DNA from: Microbacter margulisiae
GTDB lineage: Bacteria; Bacteroidota; Bacteroidia; Bacteroidales; Paludibacteraceae
Assembly (NCBI RefSeq): GCF_014192515.1
Contig: NZ_JACHYB010000001.1
Coordinates: forward strand, 868,001 to 932,000
Reading direction: 5' to 3'
DNA length: 64,000 bases
Made by a program: the position numbers and the translations under genes. Below are positions 63,325-64,000 of this stretch, one piece after another. The notes under the pieces are model-generated. The model made no database searches and had not been told where the DNA came from. It saw only the letters and a program-made list of their open reading frames with translations. The stretch's first letter is position 1, and the number at the start of each line of letters is the position of its first letter.

Positions 63325-63600
63325 ATAATCACCGCCCTATCTGCGGATAGAGTTTCTTTTCCTTATCTCCTTTCTTCCCTGCCTGTGTTGTTTGGGTTTA
63401 TCGCATCTCAGCCGGACACCCTGTTATTTTTTTGCGGAATGAATAAATAAATTGTGGGCACATCGCATCTTCAGGCGTTTAACTTCCCTTTGCTGACACA
63501 GTTTATTCAATAGGCCCGGGATAGAATATCAATGAAAGCCCTTTCCTGACATACTTTACTGAACAGACCCACAGCCCTTCTTTACAAAAGTGCTTTGCAA
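63325..63600. other. Intergenic with inverted dispersed repeat
   Basis: No gene was seen. At 63541-63567 and 63489-63514 are two minus-strand copies of the repeat found at 22801 and 40030-40082, with TTTCATTGATATTCTATC-like sequence between them (complement of 63516-63540). Confidence 0.5.
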
Positions 63601-63862
63601 GCTTACATTGTTATTATGCAGCCTTACATTGTCACTTTGCAAGCTTACATTGTTACTATGTAAGCTTACATTGTTACTTTGCAAGCTTACATTGTTACTA
63701 TGTGAGCTTACATTGTCACTTTGCAGGCTTACATTGTTACTATGTGAGCTTACATTGTTACTTTGCAAGCTTACATTGTCACTTTGCAGGTTTACATTGT
63801 TACTATGTAAGCTTACATTGTTACTTTGCAAGCTTACATTGTCACTATGTAAGCTTACATTG
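63601..63862. repeat. 21-bp minisatellite, 12 and a half units
   Basis: Units of the form GCTTACATTGTTACTTTGCAA and GCTTACATTGTTACTATGTAA/GA follow each other without gaps. Two unit types (TTTGCA and TATGT endings) alternate in an irregular higher-order pattern. Because 21 is a multiple of 3, frames on both strands stay open; the minus-strand frame encodes SLQSNNV-type heptads. Confidence 0.92.
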
Positions 63863-64000
63863 GCGAAATTCACCTTGTAAAATGTTTTTTTTACCCGATA
63901 TGGAAGAAAAAGAGTGTCAAAGAGCATCAGGAAACAGATCACCTGTCTGATTCCCGACGCAAAGGAAAGGCAGCAACACCTCAAAACCTTTACCATTTGT

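Noticed and set aside
63601..63862. Possible CRISPR array or coding region at the minisatellite
   Set aside because: The 21-bp units follow each other directly without spacers, and long frames on both strands are a result of the unit length being a multiple of three.
63556..63996. 146-codon minus-strand frame covering the minisatellite
   Set aside because: Low-complexity heptads with an unconvincing start and an equally open frame on the other strand; listed as a repeat instead.

Overview
The window reads as a Bacteroidetes chromosome, most likely from the order Bacteroidales. The signs are a SusC/SusD polysaccharide locus, the type IX secretion protein PorZ, almost no Shine-Dalgarno sequences, and promoters of the Bacteroidetes TTTG-N(18-21)-TAnnTTTG form (for example 3347-3377 +, 39568-39599 -, 13213-13245 -). 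Genus is not assignable by eye.

Layout. 1-6.9 kb: marC, two MscS-type mechanosensitive channels, a secreted alpha/beta hydrolase and a GNAT acetyltransferase. 7.0-13.2 kb: a TetR-controlled tripartite efflux operon in which the RND permease and the TolC-like outer-membrane factor are one 1484-residue protein. 13.3-23.4 kb: housekeeping genes (rubrerythrin, a GT-C-like membrane protein, porZ, thrS, tRNA-Thr, SRP RNA, pdxA, rlmN, a Cdd1-like protein). 23.5-39.6 kb: a glycan utilization locus on the minus strand, read GH3, GH144, SusC, SusD, hairpin, GH89, HGSNAT-like acyltransferase, GH43-like, GH144. Two GH144 enzymes plus a GH3 suggest beta-1,2-glucan as a substrate. The GH89/HGSNAT-like pair matches two consecutive lysosomal heparan sulfate enzymes.

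40-56 kb: an accessory stretch with an ECF sigma/methyltransferase/small membrane protein cluster, an NlpC/P60 lipoprotein, an NTF2-like protein, three complete insertion sequences with target duplications (ISL3/ISAon1-like, IS1595, IS4), a GH115 gene split exactly by the IS1595 element, REP-like palindromes, a Rieske oxygenase, a class A beta-lactamase and a frameshifted GxxExxY gene.

56-62 kb: the most unusual part. Short minus-strand genes of unknown or defence-like function (one resembles AbiGi) are each framed by 80-130 bp imperfect palindromes whose ends carry AAC/GTT boxes like integron attC sites. Start codons lie about 20-45 nt after one site and stop codons 8-40 nt before the next. 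The sites alternate with three arrays of a roughly 285 bp repeat, and one site-plus-array block is present twice. No integrase gene is visible, so this is a candidate integrase-less cassette cluster (CALIN-like). 62-64 kb: repeat-rich intergenic DNA, one fibronectin-III-like protein and a 21-bp minisatellite.
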